DNA of 42,648 nt, taken from assembly GCA_000226015.1 (NCBI GenBank), contig JH153375.1, positions 54,360 through 97,007 on the forward strand, in the 5' to 3' direction. Shown piece by piece: positions 1 through 10,600 of this stretch (position 1 is the first letter of the stretch; each line of letters starts with the position of its first letter). Below the pieces are notes generated by a model. That model saw only the letters and a program-made list of their open reading frames with translations. It was not told where the DNA came from and made no database searches. Made by a program: the position numbers and the translations under genes. This stretch comes from Mnemiopsis leidyi. Taxonomy: Eukaryota; Ctenophora; Tentaculata; Lobata; Bolinopsidae.

Positions 1-25
1 TGTGTGTGTGTGTAGTGTGTGTGTG

Positions 26-97
<72 letters not shown>
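1..97. repeat. (TG)n microsatellite
   Basis: Almost pure TG dinucleotide run with two TAG interruptions near the left edge. It lies 3' of the last visible fascin-like exon, so it may sit in an intron of that gene. Confidence 0.98.
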
Positions 98-98
<1 letters not shown>

Positions 99-147
99 AA
101 AGTTAAATCCTAAGTCTACCGATGTTAAAATTCAAGTATCAACAAAC

Positions 148-1675
148 CTGTAGCGGCAGATTTAGAGGAATTAGCAGAAGGTTTCTCTATGGTGAAGTGT
201 TCCCAAAGCGAAGCATTGCTTCTGTCACAAGCCAGTTCACCGCCAGACTGAGCTGAGAGGTACTTTCCACGGTGGGACTTGAGGGTGATCTTCTTCTTGT
301 CTATCCAGCCCACTTTGAAGAACTCCCAGGCTAGTGCTTTGTCTCTGTTCCATTGCAATGAGTTATTATTCTGAGCTGCGAGATTTTAATTAGTATTGGT
401 TTCTGGAGAAATTGCAAAAAATTTCATAAATTCGCTAGATATTGAATATTTTTGTCTCACGTTGTGACCCTTTTCGCGGCAGCAGGGCTATGCAACGTGT
501 AGCAAGAATATTTCGCTTGCGAAAGCAGGTTGATTTTGAAAAATAATCTGGACATCGCTTTGTCATTGAAGCATTGATCAAGGATACGTCACTTTTACAT
601 GGTTATGACCTTATCTCCCAACATTCACAATAAACACCAACCTGAGAGAAATTTTCCAAATGAAGACTTCAGAGCAACTGTATCAGTGCTGATGACTACT
701 ATCTCCACAGTTTCCTCCGGGCCGCCGTTAGGAGAGCTGCAAGTTGCTGTTTGTTTTGGGGTGGCACCAACATACTTCCCGTGATGACCTTTCAGACAAA
801 TCGTTCCACTTAGCGGACTGTCGGATGTTGTTGAACCTGACAGGGGAGAAATGAAATAATTTTTGCGTTCAATGTTCTGTGGATCCCAACAGTTTTTCAA
901 TTATAATTTAGGACAAAAATGCACTATTATTATTATACACTTTGCGGCAGAAGTTAATTTGAGCTGAAAGACTAAGTCTTTTTATTTTTTATCTATTTGT
1001 TACACCTGTACCCAGGCTGTACCCTATATCAGACCTATATCAGACCTATAGCCAGCTAATAACCGGCCTATAGCCGAACGATAGCCGGTCTATATCAGGC
1101 CTATAGCCTGCCTTCAGAAAATTTGTGTTTCAAACAAATAAAAAAGGTATCTATTAAATATTAAAAGCCACTTAATTGATTGGTAGTTACAGGTAAGAAA
1201 TGAGAGAGGCTTAAAATCAAACATTGAGATTCAAAGTAAATATTTAAATTTCACACGTTCTCTAAGCTAACCTCTGGCTCTAGGCCGGCTATCGGCAGTT
1301 TACAGGCTTGGTATTTGCCTAATATGGGCTTGATATAGGCGTAATATGGACATGATATAGGCGGTAGGCCTGATATAGGCCGGCTAAAGGCCTGTTATCG
1401 GCCGTTTATAGGCCTGTTATTGGCCTTATATGGGCCTGGTATTTGCCTGATATGGACATGATATAGGCCTGCTATAGGCCTGGTATATAGGCCGGAAATA
1501 ATCTCCCAATTTGCTAAAGATTCGTTCTAACCTTGAGCTTCTTTTTTAGGAGGAGCAGCTTTAGGAGGAGCGGCTTTAGGAGGAGCAGCTTTAGGAGGAG
1601 CGGCTTTAGGAGGAGCAGCTTTAGGAGGAGCGGCTTTTGGGGGAGGTTTTACTGGCTTGAAACCCCCACTGGTAT
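148..1675 (-). CDS. Fascin-like beta-trefoil protein, partial (three internal exons)
   Basis: Three minus-strand exons, 1675-1532, 836-642 and 375-148, each have AG acceptors and GT donors and all join in phase 1, which strongly supports the chain. The first encodes a Pro-rich hinge of about six PPKAA units. The next two carry three fascin-type strands with the pattern hydrophobic-x-L-K-x-x-x-G-K-(Y/F)-(L/V): [25 protein letters not shown] and [13 protein letters not shown]. Such repeats form the beta-trefoil of fascins and related actin-bundling proteins, so a cytoskeletal role is likely by family. The donor at 148 (CAG then GTTTGT) shows the gene continues past the left edge. The 5' end was not found; the exon at 1675 begins in phase 1, so upstream exons exist. 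FRG1-like or other fascin-fold proteins are alternatives. Confidence 0.8.
1017..1113. repeat. Degenerate GGCC/TATA repeats, first orientation
   Basis: Short imperfect units of about 10-12 bases such as CTATATCAGGCC and CGGCCTATAGCC, inside the intron between fascin-like exons 1532 and 836. They are the reverse complement of the units at 1280-1496. Confidence 0.7.
1280..1496. repeat. Degenerate GGCC/TATA repeats, opposite orientation
   Basis: About twenty imperfect units such as GGCCTGATATAGGC and GGCCTGTTATCGGCC, ending just before the fascin-like exon at 1532. The orientation is opposite to the 1017-1113 cluster, so the two could pair over a spacer of about 170 bases. Confidence 0.75.
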
Positions 1676-1938
1676 CTGAAATGAGAAAAATAAAATGCTT
1701 GATTATACGGACCACAATTATAAATGTAGGTATAAATACTTTCATCATGAGGGCACTGACATGGCGATATTCTTAATTATACCGAGGCATGAGGCTATGT
1801 CCACCATGTCGGCTAACGTCTGTTGGAGCTCCTCTGACTGTAGGGTTGGGTGCCGTTTTTGTTGGCAGAGGATTCGCAAGAATGGCACGCACCAGAGGAC
1901 GGATGCGTGTTGACAACCAGGAGGGAGCCTACCATGTA

Positions 1939-2023
1939 CAGTAAACCCTCGATTTACCGGGCTTTGTGGGAGAAAGGAAGAAGGCAGGTAAATTGAGGGA
2001 CACGGTAAAGAGAGGCTTTACTG
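1939..2023. mobile_element. Small Tigger/pogo-like MITE
   Basis: An 85-base element with imperfect terminal inverted repeats. Both ends begin CAGTAAA, followed by CCTC and TTTACCG in the first 24 bases. It is flanked on both sides by TA (1937-1938 and 2024-2025), the target duplication of Tc1/mariner/pogo elements. Termini beginning CAGT are typical of Tigger elements. It has no coding capacity. Confidence 0.75.
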
Positions 2024-2365
2024 TAGGTGCACAGGTGATGCCATAGAATCTGTACAGTATCAGCTGTTGAAACAGCTCCCTGATTTGGAGTTTTATAGGT
2101 AAAAACAAAACCTACTTGACGGTCTTGAAGAAGTCACGGTGTTCTAGCGTTTCATAATATGGGATTGTTTGTCTACACTAGTGAAGTTGGGGACATTATG
2201 CTGTATCCCTCCGCTTGTAATAAATAATAATTGCCAACAGTTAAATTTGTGGTGCTCTGCCGTTTATAATACCGTGTCCCTCGGCGGGTTTATTAATACA
2301 ATGATTCCAATCGATGTGCCCAGTATCTCCAAATTCCCTCGGAAGGTTGGGTAAGTAGGTTGGAC

Positions 2366-2433
2366 GCTAACAAACTGTCGGCGCTAACAAACTGTCGGCG
2401 CTAACAAACTGTCGGCGCTAACAAACTGTCGGC
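2366..2433. repeat. 17-bp minisatellite, four exact copies
   Basis: The unit GCTAACAAACTGTCGGC occurs four times without change, suggesting recent expansion. Confidence 0.97.
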
Positions 2434-4584
2434 GCCCAGCCGAACTGGTCGAAGGACTAGGGAGTTAACCCTTCTACATGGATCATAAGTCGACAGTTCC
2501 ACGGCAGCTGATCCCTCTATCTGGCCTACATTAAAAGAAAGGGTTGCACGAAGAGTACTTCCCATTGCTCTTGCGGGTTTACTTTTTTGATAACAAGGTG
2601 GACATATCATGAGGTTGCGTGATGTATAATAAATGTAGTCAAGAAATGAACACGAATTCTTAGCCATACCCTAACAGCATAATTCTGCTACTTATAATGC
2701 AAGGTCATATAATATATAGATGAGAATTAAATACGTTCGTGTCCAAGAATAGTAACATTGGAGCCCGCATAAATTAAGGTGGTGCCAAGGCAAGGCCTAG
2801 ATGTTGTACTAAGTACATACATTGAAACAGCATGGCTTGTCTCTAAGCTTCCAAGCCTGACGCCTCAAAAGAATTAGATTAACATAGTTGACTTCGGCAG
2901 TGTTCTGTGTTTTCATGCTTGATAAGGTTTATATGAGCCTCAGTATCAGACCGAATGGCAAATATTCGCTTACAATTCCGAAAAGGGCTCACTTATCTTT
3001 CCTGTAACAACAGGGACGGGCTCCCTGTTAGTATCATCAATTGAAGGACTGTTGGGTAGGGAAGGAAAAGATGCATTCAAATCAATTACAACTAACTTAC
3101 AAAGTATATACTTAGTTTAAAAGAAAGTTATTGAGCCAACATTTACTAACTTATCGATAACACATTAGTTATTTCAGGTAAGTATTCTGCTCACTAGTTT
3201 CCCACACAAATTAAATGATTGAGATCTTTTCAGTTTTGTAATTTTTATCACCTTATGTATTTTTATCAAAATAATAAGAGCTTCAGATCACCTTGTTCTT
3301 CAAATTGTTTCTCAGTTATCATGATAGCTTTACGGTGATAAATTGCCCATATAAGCTAAATCATTTTTTATTTTTAAGAACATATTGTTTTTGACAAAAG
3401 TAATTGACCGTAGAGCCATTCCTCCGTTGTTACCATAACAACTCAACTAGTACAGTGTATGTCGCCCTAGAACTGTCGCCCTGTCCATCTGATACATTCC
3501 TTAACATGTATCATCCCTTAACATGCTTAACCGCCACGGTATGAGAAACTCCGGTACATTATAAATAGTACTGGCAGCTGTTACCTGGTTTAGTGTGTAA
3601 TTCCAGCCTAACCGGCCTGCAGCTGTAGATGCATGGTGTATGGGCAGTACAAATGGATAAAATCCGACAACCCTAAGGAAGGTGTGATAAAGACACCGAA
3701 ATCAGCACACTTAACAACACTTTTCAATTCAAGTTAAAAAACCTCCATGTTTGTTGCGATGATAGGTATTTTGTTAAAACCTGCTGCAATTATAGCGTTT
3801 TTCTCGCTGATGTTTCGTACTTCGTAGTTCAAAAATCAGAACTGGCAAGCTCAAAAACAGTTGAAAACAGCAGCTGGCAATTTTCACGTATGTGTCAAAA
3901 TCACAGTGCACATAATATAAGACCGGATTTCAGCGATACTTTACCGTAGCGAAACACAAGGGTGAAGTGCAAGTGGCTCTATAAATAACAACATATTGTT
4001 GCTAAAATACCGTCGTTGTCGACAGGTTCAATGGGGTCGTTTACTGAGGCCTAATTGGGCCTAAATTCAACGGAAAATTTCTCAGTTGCATGCGTGGTGG
4101 AGCATTTATACAACGCTCAGGCGTACCTGTACAGCAGGTCACTCATACTATAGCTTTACTGCTATCAAACCTAGTTGGTCTCTGTTCAAGAAAAAGCCCA
4201 TTAGATTTACACTAGCATGCTGCAGCTTGTGCACTTAGGCTTCTACCGAAATCCAGTGCACTTGCAGCATCTCCTGGATAAAGCCCGAACTTTGTGCAGA
4301 CATCCCCGAATGTTATCCCACTCAAGAACAAACCTTAGAAATTCAACCGTCGACATTGAAAAGTTGCTTTTGTTATTAGCGCGTCAAGAAAACATGTCGG
4401 TACTTTATTTATATTGCATTTTGTAAGACTTTTGGGTTGCGTTATGTATTGAAATATTTGTTCATTTTTATTGCGGTATAATTTTGGTAAGTTGGTAACA
4501 TCTGACATGTGAGCGATCAGTGACAGGATACAAAATCCAATGTATTGTATAGCTGAAAGCACGGTTTATCAACCTACAGTATTG
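2434..4584. other. Non-coding stretch
   Basis: AT-rich sequence in which I see no exon with family resemblance and good splice sites. The short open frames on both strands have no recognisable composition. Upstream exons or the promoter of the fascin-like gene could lie here but I could not identify them. Confidence 0.5.
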
Positions 4585-4725
4585 TATCAGTTCTCCTAGT
4601 AGTAGTATCAGTTCTCTTAGTATCAATTCTCCTAGTATCAGTTCTCCTAGTATCAGTTCTCCTAGTATCAGTTCTCTTAGTATCAGTTCTCTTAGTATCA
4701 GTTCTCCTAGTATCAGTTCTCCTAG
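4585..4725. repeat. 15-bp minisatellite
   Basis: About nine copies of TATCAGTTCTCCTAG, with variants ending CTTAG and one TAG-rich spacer. Confidence 0.97.
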
Positions 4726-5976
4726 TAGTTAGTTATATAATTTCTCAGTTTACCCTGTAATGCACGTTTAACACACCTGTATCGTAGTTCTCATTAGGAG
4801 TTTATACAGACTGAAATCTTCCTCTTAGACCCAAGCTTACTGATGTTTCGTTACCCGATTGGGCTTTACCCTGCACCAAGAAAAAGTTGACAATATCGCT
4901 TGTAAGGTTACAACATTCCACCGACCGCGCAGTGCCAGGTCTCGAAATGACCCTGAAGTTTGGGTGCTAATGGCAAGTAATCCCTTCTCTGATTCTCTCC
5001 TGTCAAACCAGAACTAACATTGCAACAAGTCGGTAGAGCTGGGACGTTTAACAAGAGGGGTGGTATGTGGAAGGTCAGGTAAGCTTGTGGCGACGTGTCA
5101 TACAAGGTGTTAAACACGCATAGCAATCTGCCCTTTTAACGTATTGGAGTACTTTAGCTTGTCTGTTTTATCGTAAACCACCTGTAGCGCTACTCCAGCA
5201 TAGACAGAGACATTTGTTTTGTGCCTAAGACTATTTTCTTGAAATGAACAAATTGACGGTTTTTTGCTGGACTTCCAACATCAAAGCAATGGTCAATTGG
5301 GCGATGATAGCTGCCATTTATATCGTCTTAATGTGACCTTATACGTACCGCCCTACTTGAATACAGAAACCAAAATAATTCGGATATAAATATAACACAT
5401 CTACAAAAAGTGACAAAAACCCCATTCTTTATTCTCTCTGTCCTCATACCTTTTAAATTTTAAGAAAACATAAACTGAACGTCCGAAGTAGTATCTAATG
5501 CCCGTATCAGAAAGTTGTGATGTCGCTATTTTTGACGGCTAGGCAGTTGGACAGTTTTTGTTCTATTTTTGCAGATGTTCTCTGCCGTTAGGCCATGCTT
5601 GTTGTTAAAAAACAGAGTTGCCCATATTTGCATGCCAATTTTGTAACCCAAATAGTTAACATTAGATCAATCGAAGTTCAATCTTGAGCCAAGTAATATT
5701 CGCTCAACTAGGATGTCTAATTTTTTCATTACACAAATCCTGCGAGACTCGACGTTTAAAGGGGTCTATTATACTTAACTTGTTTTTGGTCGTTTTGCTT
5801 CGAGTCATGGGACTGCTGAGCTGACAAGCTGACTTATTTATCATTTGTAAATTAAGTAGTTATTTCACCGCAACCCTTTCTTAACAGAAACTATTGAGTA
5901 AATGTATTGAAACTTACTTGATAATCCATAGCTATAATTACTGAACCCATTTTAGCACGTTAACCGAGGCAGACCT
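4726..5976. other. Region upstream of the GPCR gene
   Basis: No exon is recognised. An acceptor-like CCATTTTAG ends at 5955, 21 bases before the GPCR start codon, so the 5' leader may be spliced or trans-spliced. The promoter was not identified. Confidence 0.45.
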
Positions 5977-7318
5977 ATGACAACGGACTTTACCACTGCA
6001 AGGACGCCAGTAACTGACTACAACAGTACTTCTTGGCAGACAGTCACCGGCCATGTCGTGACATTAGGTCTTCAGTTTTCTGCTGAGGCAGACATTTTCG
6101 TAGGGGTCGTTCTGGTTTTGTGTCTACTCTTTGGAACACCAGCTAATGCTCTATCGCTTATCTACTTCGCCTTCAAGCAGAAAAGTGAGGGTATACTGTT
6201 ACTACTCTATGTGGCAATCAGCATCACTGATATTTGCATTTGCTTGTTCCACCTGCCCGTAACAGCTTTACTTTTTAATGGAAGAGAGGCTACTTTTTTC
6301 GAGAGTATCGAGTGAGTACTGTTGCCAATCTTTATGACCTGTTGTCGAACCCTTACTTCTACTATTACTATGAGAGTATTGAATACTATTATATTTTATA
6401 TACATTTGTATAAGCAGATGTTTATGAACTTTGGCAAAATCAGCTTTCCTTGGGCCACGATGTTTACCTAACCGAACGACAGTTAAACAGAGAAAAAAAC
6501 TAAACTTTCCTTATCACAGGCTGTGCGAGACGTGGGAGTATCTCTACAACATCCTGCCATACTTCTCTATGTTCCTAGTGATGCTCCTCACGGTCACTAG
6601 AACCATCGCTATCATCCAGCCCTTCAGACGAATCGAACGTGCGTTTATTTGCTATATCATAGCTGGCTACGGCGTATTCGTCATCATCAACATCGTTCTG
6701 AAGATCAAACTGGAAACAAGCTGGTATATAAAGGAGTTTGCTTATTGTACGTCAACTTCAAAATACGACAAATGGGTGGTCATACAGAATGTTCTGCTTG
6801 TATTCCAAGTGGCCCTGCCTTCTATCCTGATCTTCATCAGCTTCTGTATGTCTGTTAATCAGCTGATGCGACGACCGAACCCCAAAATGGGTGCCTGGAG
6901 AGTAAGACATAGGGTCTCCGTGACGATATCCATGTTTACCGCACTTTTTCTTTTCTGGAATATTCCCTTTTTCACCAACATCATCTTGCTGCTGATAACT
7001 CAGGTCATGCCTAATGGAGAGTACCCAAAACCGTTTTTTGCCTCCGTATTTATGGGAGCTTACTCTTGGGTGATAGGGAAAGTTCTCTTTGTGGTGCTCA
7101 ATGCAACCACTAACCCGATACTTTACATGTGCAGAATGAAAGGTTTTGCGAAGTGGATTGGACTTCGAGATTCGAAAGGATCTAATCGACAAGGTGTAAA
7201 GAACAATTTTAAATACTTGATGCCCATGACTCAAGCTCTTACGTTGAATCCTGCTATAAAAAATGTAAGAGCAACATCAGGTCGCCTTAATTCTGTCAAG
7301 AGACCACAGAATCTTTGA
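5977..7318 (+). CDS. Rhodopsin-family (class A) orphan GPCR, two exons
   Basis: Exons 5977-6311 and 6520-7318 join in phase 2 (donor GTGAGT; acceptor after TTATCACAG), giving 377 aa. All seven membrane segments are visible. TM1 has the N of GTPANAL; TM2 has the conserved D in SITDIC; the TM3 Cys lies in LCETWEYL just after the intron; VTRT replaces the DRY box; a Cys sits in loop 2 (FAYCTS); TM6 has FLFWNIPF; TM7 has NATTNPILY, matching NPxxY. The N-terminus has an N-glycosylation site (NST) and no signal peptide. It should be a plasma-membrane receptor signalling through G proteins; the ligand cannot be inferred. The layout resembles orphan receptors expanded in cnidarians. Its stop lies 337 bases from that of the convergent TIR gene. 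No clear AATAAA follows. Confidence 0.95.
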
Positions 7319-7540
7319 TGTCATTGAACGAAGAAATTCACAGATACTAGCCTATGAAAAAGTTATGGTACAATATTCGAAAGTTATTTTAGCCCTGAAC
7401 TCAACTACTCCAGCAATTAGCATTGGCTGTTTGCTTTGTTGAAACTTGTTCGAAAGAGAGGAGATGATGTTCGATTGCAATGTTACCAGTGACAAGTCGT
7501 GACCCGATAACAGATAACAAATGTTTTCAAACAGCCCCCA

Positions 7541-7687
7541 CTTACCGACATTCAGTTTGCTTGCTACTACTTACCTACATTCAGTTTGCTTGCTACTACT
7601 CTTACCTACATTCAGTTTGCTTGCTACTACTTACCGACATTCAGTTTGCTTGCTACTACTTACCGACATTCAGTTTGCTTGCTATTT
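7541..7687. repeat. 29-bp minisatellite carrying a copied splice donor
   Basis: Five copies of a 29-base unit (one spacer of two extra bases). On the minus strand each unit ends in a GTAAG donor-like motif, three as GTCGGTAAG and two as GTAGGTAAG. The innermost copy forms the end of the last TIR-gene exon, and that reading frame stops at a TAG (7658-7656) inside the next unit. Confidence 0.95.
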
Positions 7688-10600
7688 CCAGTAGCAAAGC
7701 GTCGCACTGTTGAGCGATCTTCGCTCCGTCGTCCTCAAGGTCTCTGAAATCTGTCCAAAGTTTTCCGGCGGTTATTACCCCAAGCCATCCAGTTGCTCGG
7801 TAACGGCCTCCGTCTTTATCCAGATTCTGTACCATGCACGGCACTATCTGAAAGAATGTTTCTTTTAGTTTTGAAAATGTAGTGGTTTATTCACACAGTG
7901 CCAGATTTTGGAGATACTTTGTTATAGCTAGTTGGTGATGGCTAAAGGCGAAGCTGTCCTTATAAATTTTTGATGCCATGTGTTATGTGTATATGCGACT
8001 TTGTAAGATATCTTGAAATTACAGTTTCCTATTTTATTTCCTGCTAAGAAAAACTTGGAAAATTACCACTTTTCTTAAAACATAAAATCACGTGTATAAC
8101 AAACAAATACATAATAATATACGGCCAGCTTCACTAAAAGTAAACTATATCGACAGTAGTAAAAATAGACCCCCTTCTTGTAATTTTTCGTACATTTTCC
8201 TTATACAATTACAAGAGCCCAAAAAGCCGGATTAAACATTTCGCATACTTCGTCAAGCCAGTCAAGTAATATCAACACGCGATGACTTTATGTATACATA
8301 TGCTGGTCGTATTCAGTTCACTACAAAATGTAACGCTCGGCACCGGAAATCTCAGCTGCAGGCCAACTATCACGAATGAGATTTGCACATCAGATGACTC
8401 CAGACTCGATGACAATTGACACATTGATAATTGACAGAAGTAAGATCATATTATTTCGTCTTATGGAAAACCTGAAATGCATAATATTTTGTGTACTAAA
8501 TTTTAAAAGCTATCGGAATAAACTTGAAGCGGATATAATAGGTATCTACTTAAACGATCTGTAAAGCCAGGACAGTAAATTAAAAAAAAATCGAGATATA
8601 AAACTAATGTGAAATTATGGACTAAAATTAAATGTGACAGTCATTGGCAAAATTTGGTGTGGTGATGTAAATCGTTTGAAAACATATATTAACCACTTCT
8701 GAACTTAAACTCTTTCAACAAGTATTATTTACAGATATTTTCAGTGTCCTGATGATGGCGCAGTAACGCAAAAATGTAAGTCCAGAGGAGAGTAAAAAAT
8801 CAAAGAAAACATGAATAAACTTCCAGTCCACAAACCTGAACTTGACTATCCTTGGCATAGTTTAACTCTAGTTCACAAGACTCAGAATTCTGATAAGCCT
8901 CCGTCATAAAGGGGCATATAATCATGGCATTCTCAACAGCTTTTGCCATCGATGCGTTGATGTTTCCTGAAAAAGTGAGAAGTGAAAAATAAAAACAAAT
9001 TAATTTTCATACAAAAAAAATTGTAAAACAGACATAATAATGAAAATCATTTTTAACAGAAACTTTGTATAATCAAAACTTCAAACATGGAAGTACAAAC
9101 ACAGAAGTACAAACACAGAAGTACAAACACAGAAGTACAAACACAGAAGTACAAACACAGAAGTACAAACACAGAAGTAGAGATCTCACCAGACATTCCA
9201 CCCTTTATGTCCATCCAGACAGGTATCCCCCTACTTTCTAAATACTCGTACGTTGTACGAACTAGGTCTTGTACCCCCCAATTGTACGACAGCATTATGT
9301 GCTTCTTACCAAGCTGAAGTCAATGAAAATCTTTAGTTTCACTGAAAACCCTGTCTGCCTGTTTAAGTACTTTAAAGATTGTAGTAACATTAAGACAGCT
9401 CAGGGAATAAAGTTGACGAGGAAAATGTTTATGTCCGATTTCGAATCTCACCTTCTTAACAAGATCTGCTACTATTTCAGGAGTAAGGCTCATATTTCCG
9501 CGCCAGTCTAAAATATTTTAGTTAGGACAAACAATTTTAGGGCTGTAAAAGTAACTCTAATTATACCCAAAGCCGATCTTAAGGCAGTCAAGTATTGATC
9601 GATATTAGCGGGAAACCGAAATATTGATCGACCACCGATTCCGGTAGATGTTTGGACACAACTTAGATCGACGGGTGAATATGTATTTACTGGTCACTGA
9701 CATCCTCGTTATTCAAATTTATCTGTTTGTGAACTTCTCTTCAACAACTATACCATGTTTGTGGGTTTGTTACTCAAGTACAGAAGACAAGAAGAGTACA
9801 GAAGACAAGAAGAAGCTTGCTAGCAGAAAACTTGTTAATGAGGGTTGTTACAATGTACTAGAGAGTAGAGACAATAGTTTCATACTACATTGTATGTAAT
9901 AGAGCGAGTAGATCTAGATCTTTGAGAGGGTGAAGTGAGACGTTAAGTCGTTAGTCATAAAGGTGCTGGAATCGCGATTGGACATGTACCCAGAAAATTA
10001 ACTCTTCTTGAAGTTGAACAATGAACACCGTCAAACTCCATCCTTTTTGTAGGGGCTACGCCTCCAATACACATCGATTATAATAGCCCCTCTGTAACTC
10101 TCAAACTTATCAAAACTTAACAAGAAAACAACACAGAAGTGTGTATGGAGCAGACAGGGTCTAGGTCGGCAGGTAGTTTTGGTGGCGAATGAAAGTTGGC
10201 CTCAAATACAAATAACCCAAATTATAGTGGGATGGTGCCCAATATTAAGTCTCGGCATTAAAACCGGTGGACTTTGTCTGCCGCGGATCCGCCGCGGATT
10301 CCGCCAGAACGTTCACTTCGGAGGACTCTGGCGGATCCGCCGAAAAGTCCGCCTACGTCCGCCGAGTCCAATCGGATCCGCCATCAACTCGCGGACAGGC
10401 CGCCAGATTTTGTCCGCCAACCAGACTTAAAGCTAAGTTCCGTGAGTTGGCGGAATATTTCCGCCGGAATATAGTTCGCCCCGGAACTTGGCGGCATTAT
10501 TCCGCCGCAGAACTTTTTCTGCGCGGAATCCGCCAACGGCCGACTAAGTCTGCGGGTTAAGGTTAGAGTTAGAGTTAGGGTTAGAGTCCACCAATTCGCG

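Noticed and set aside
1750..1930. Minus-strand frame with protein-like composition next to the fascin-like exon
   Set aside because: No splice phase links it to the exon at 1675 and no family is recognised; it may be transposon-derived.
6758..7234. 158-codon minus-strand frame
   Set aside because: It is the antisense shadow of the GPCR second exon, whose protein motifs are clear.
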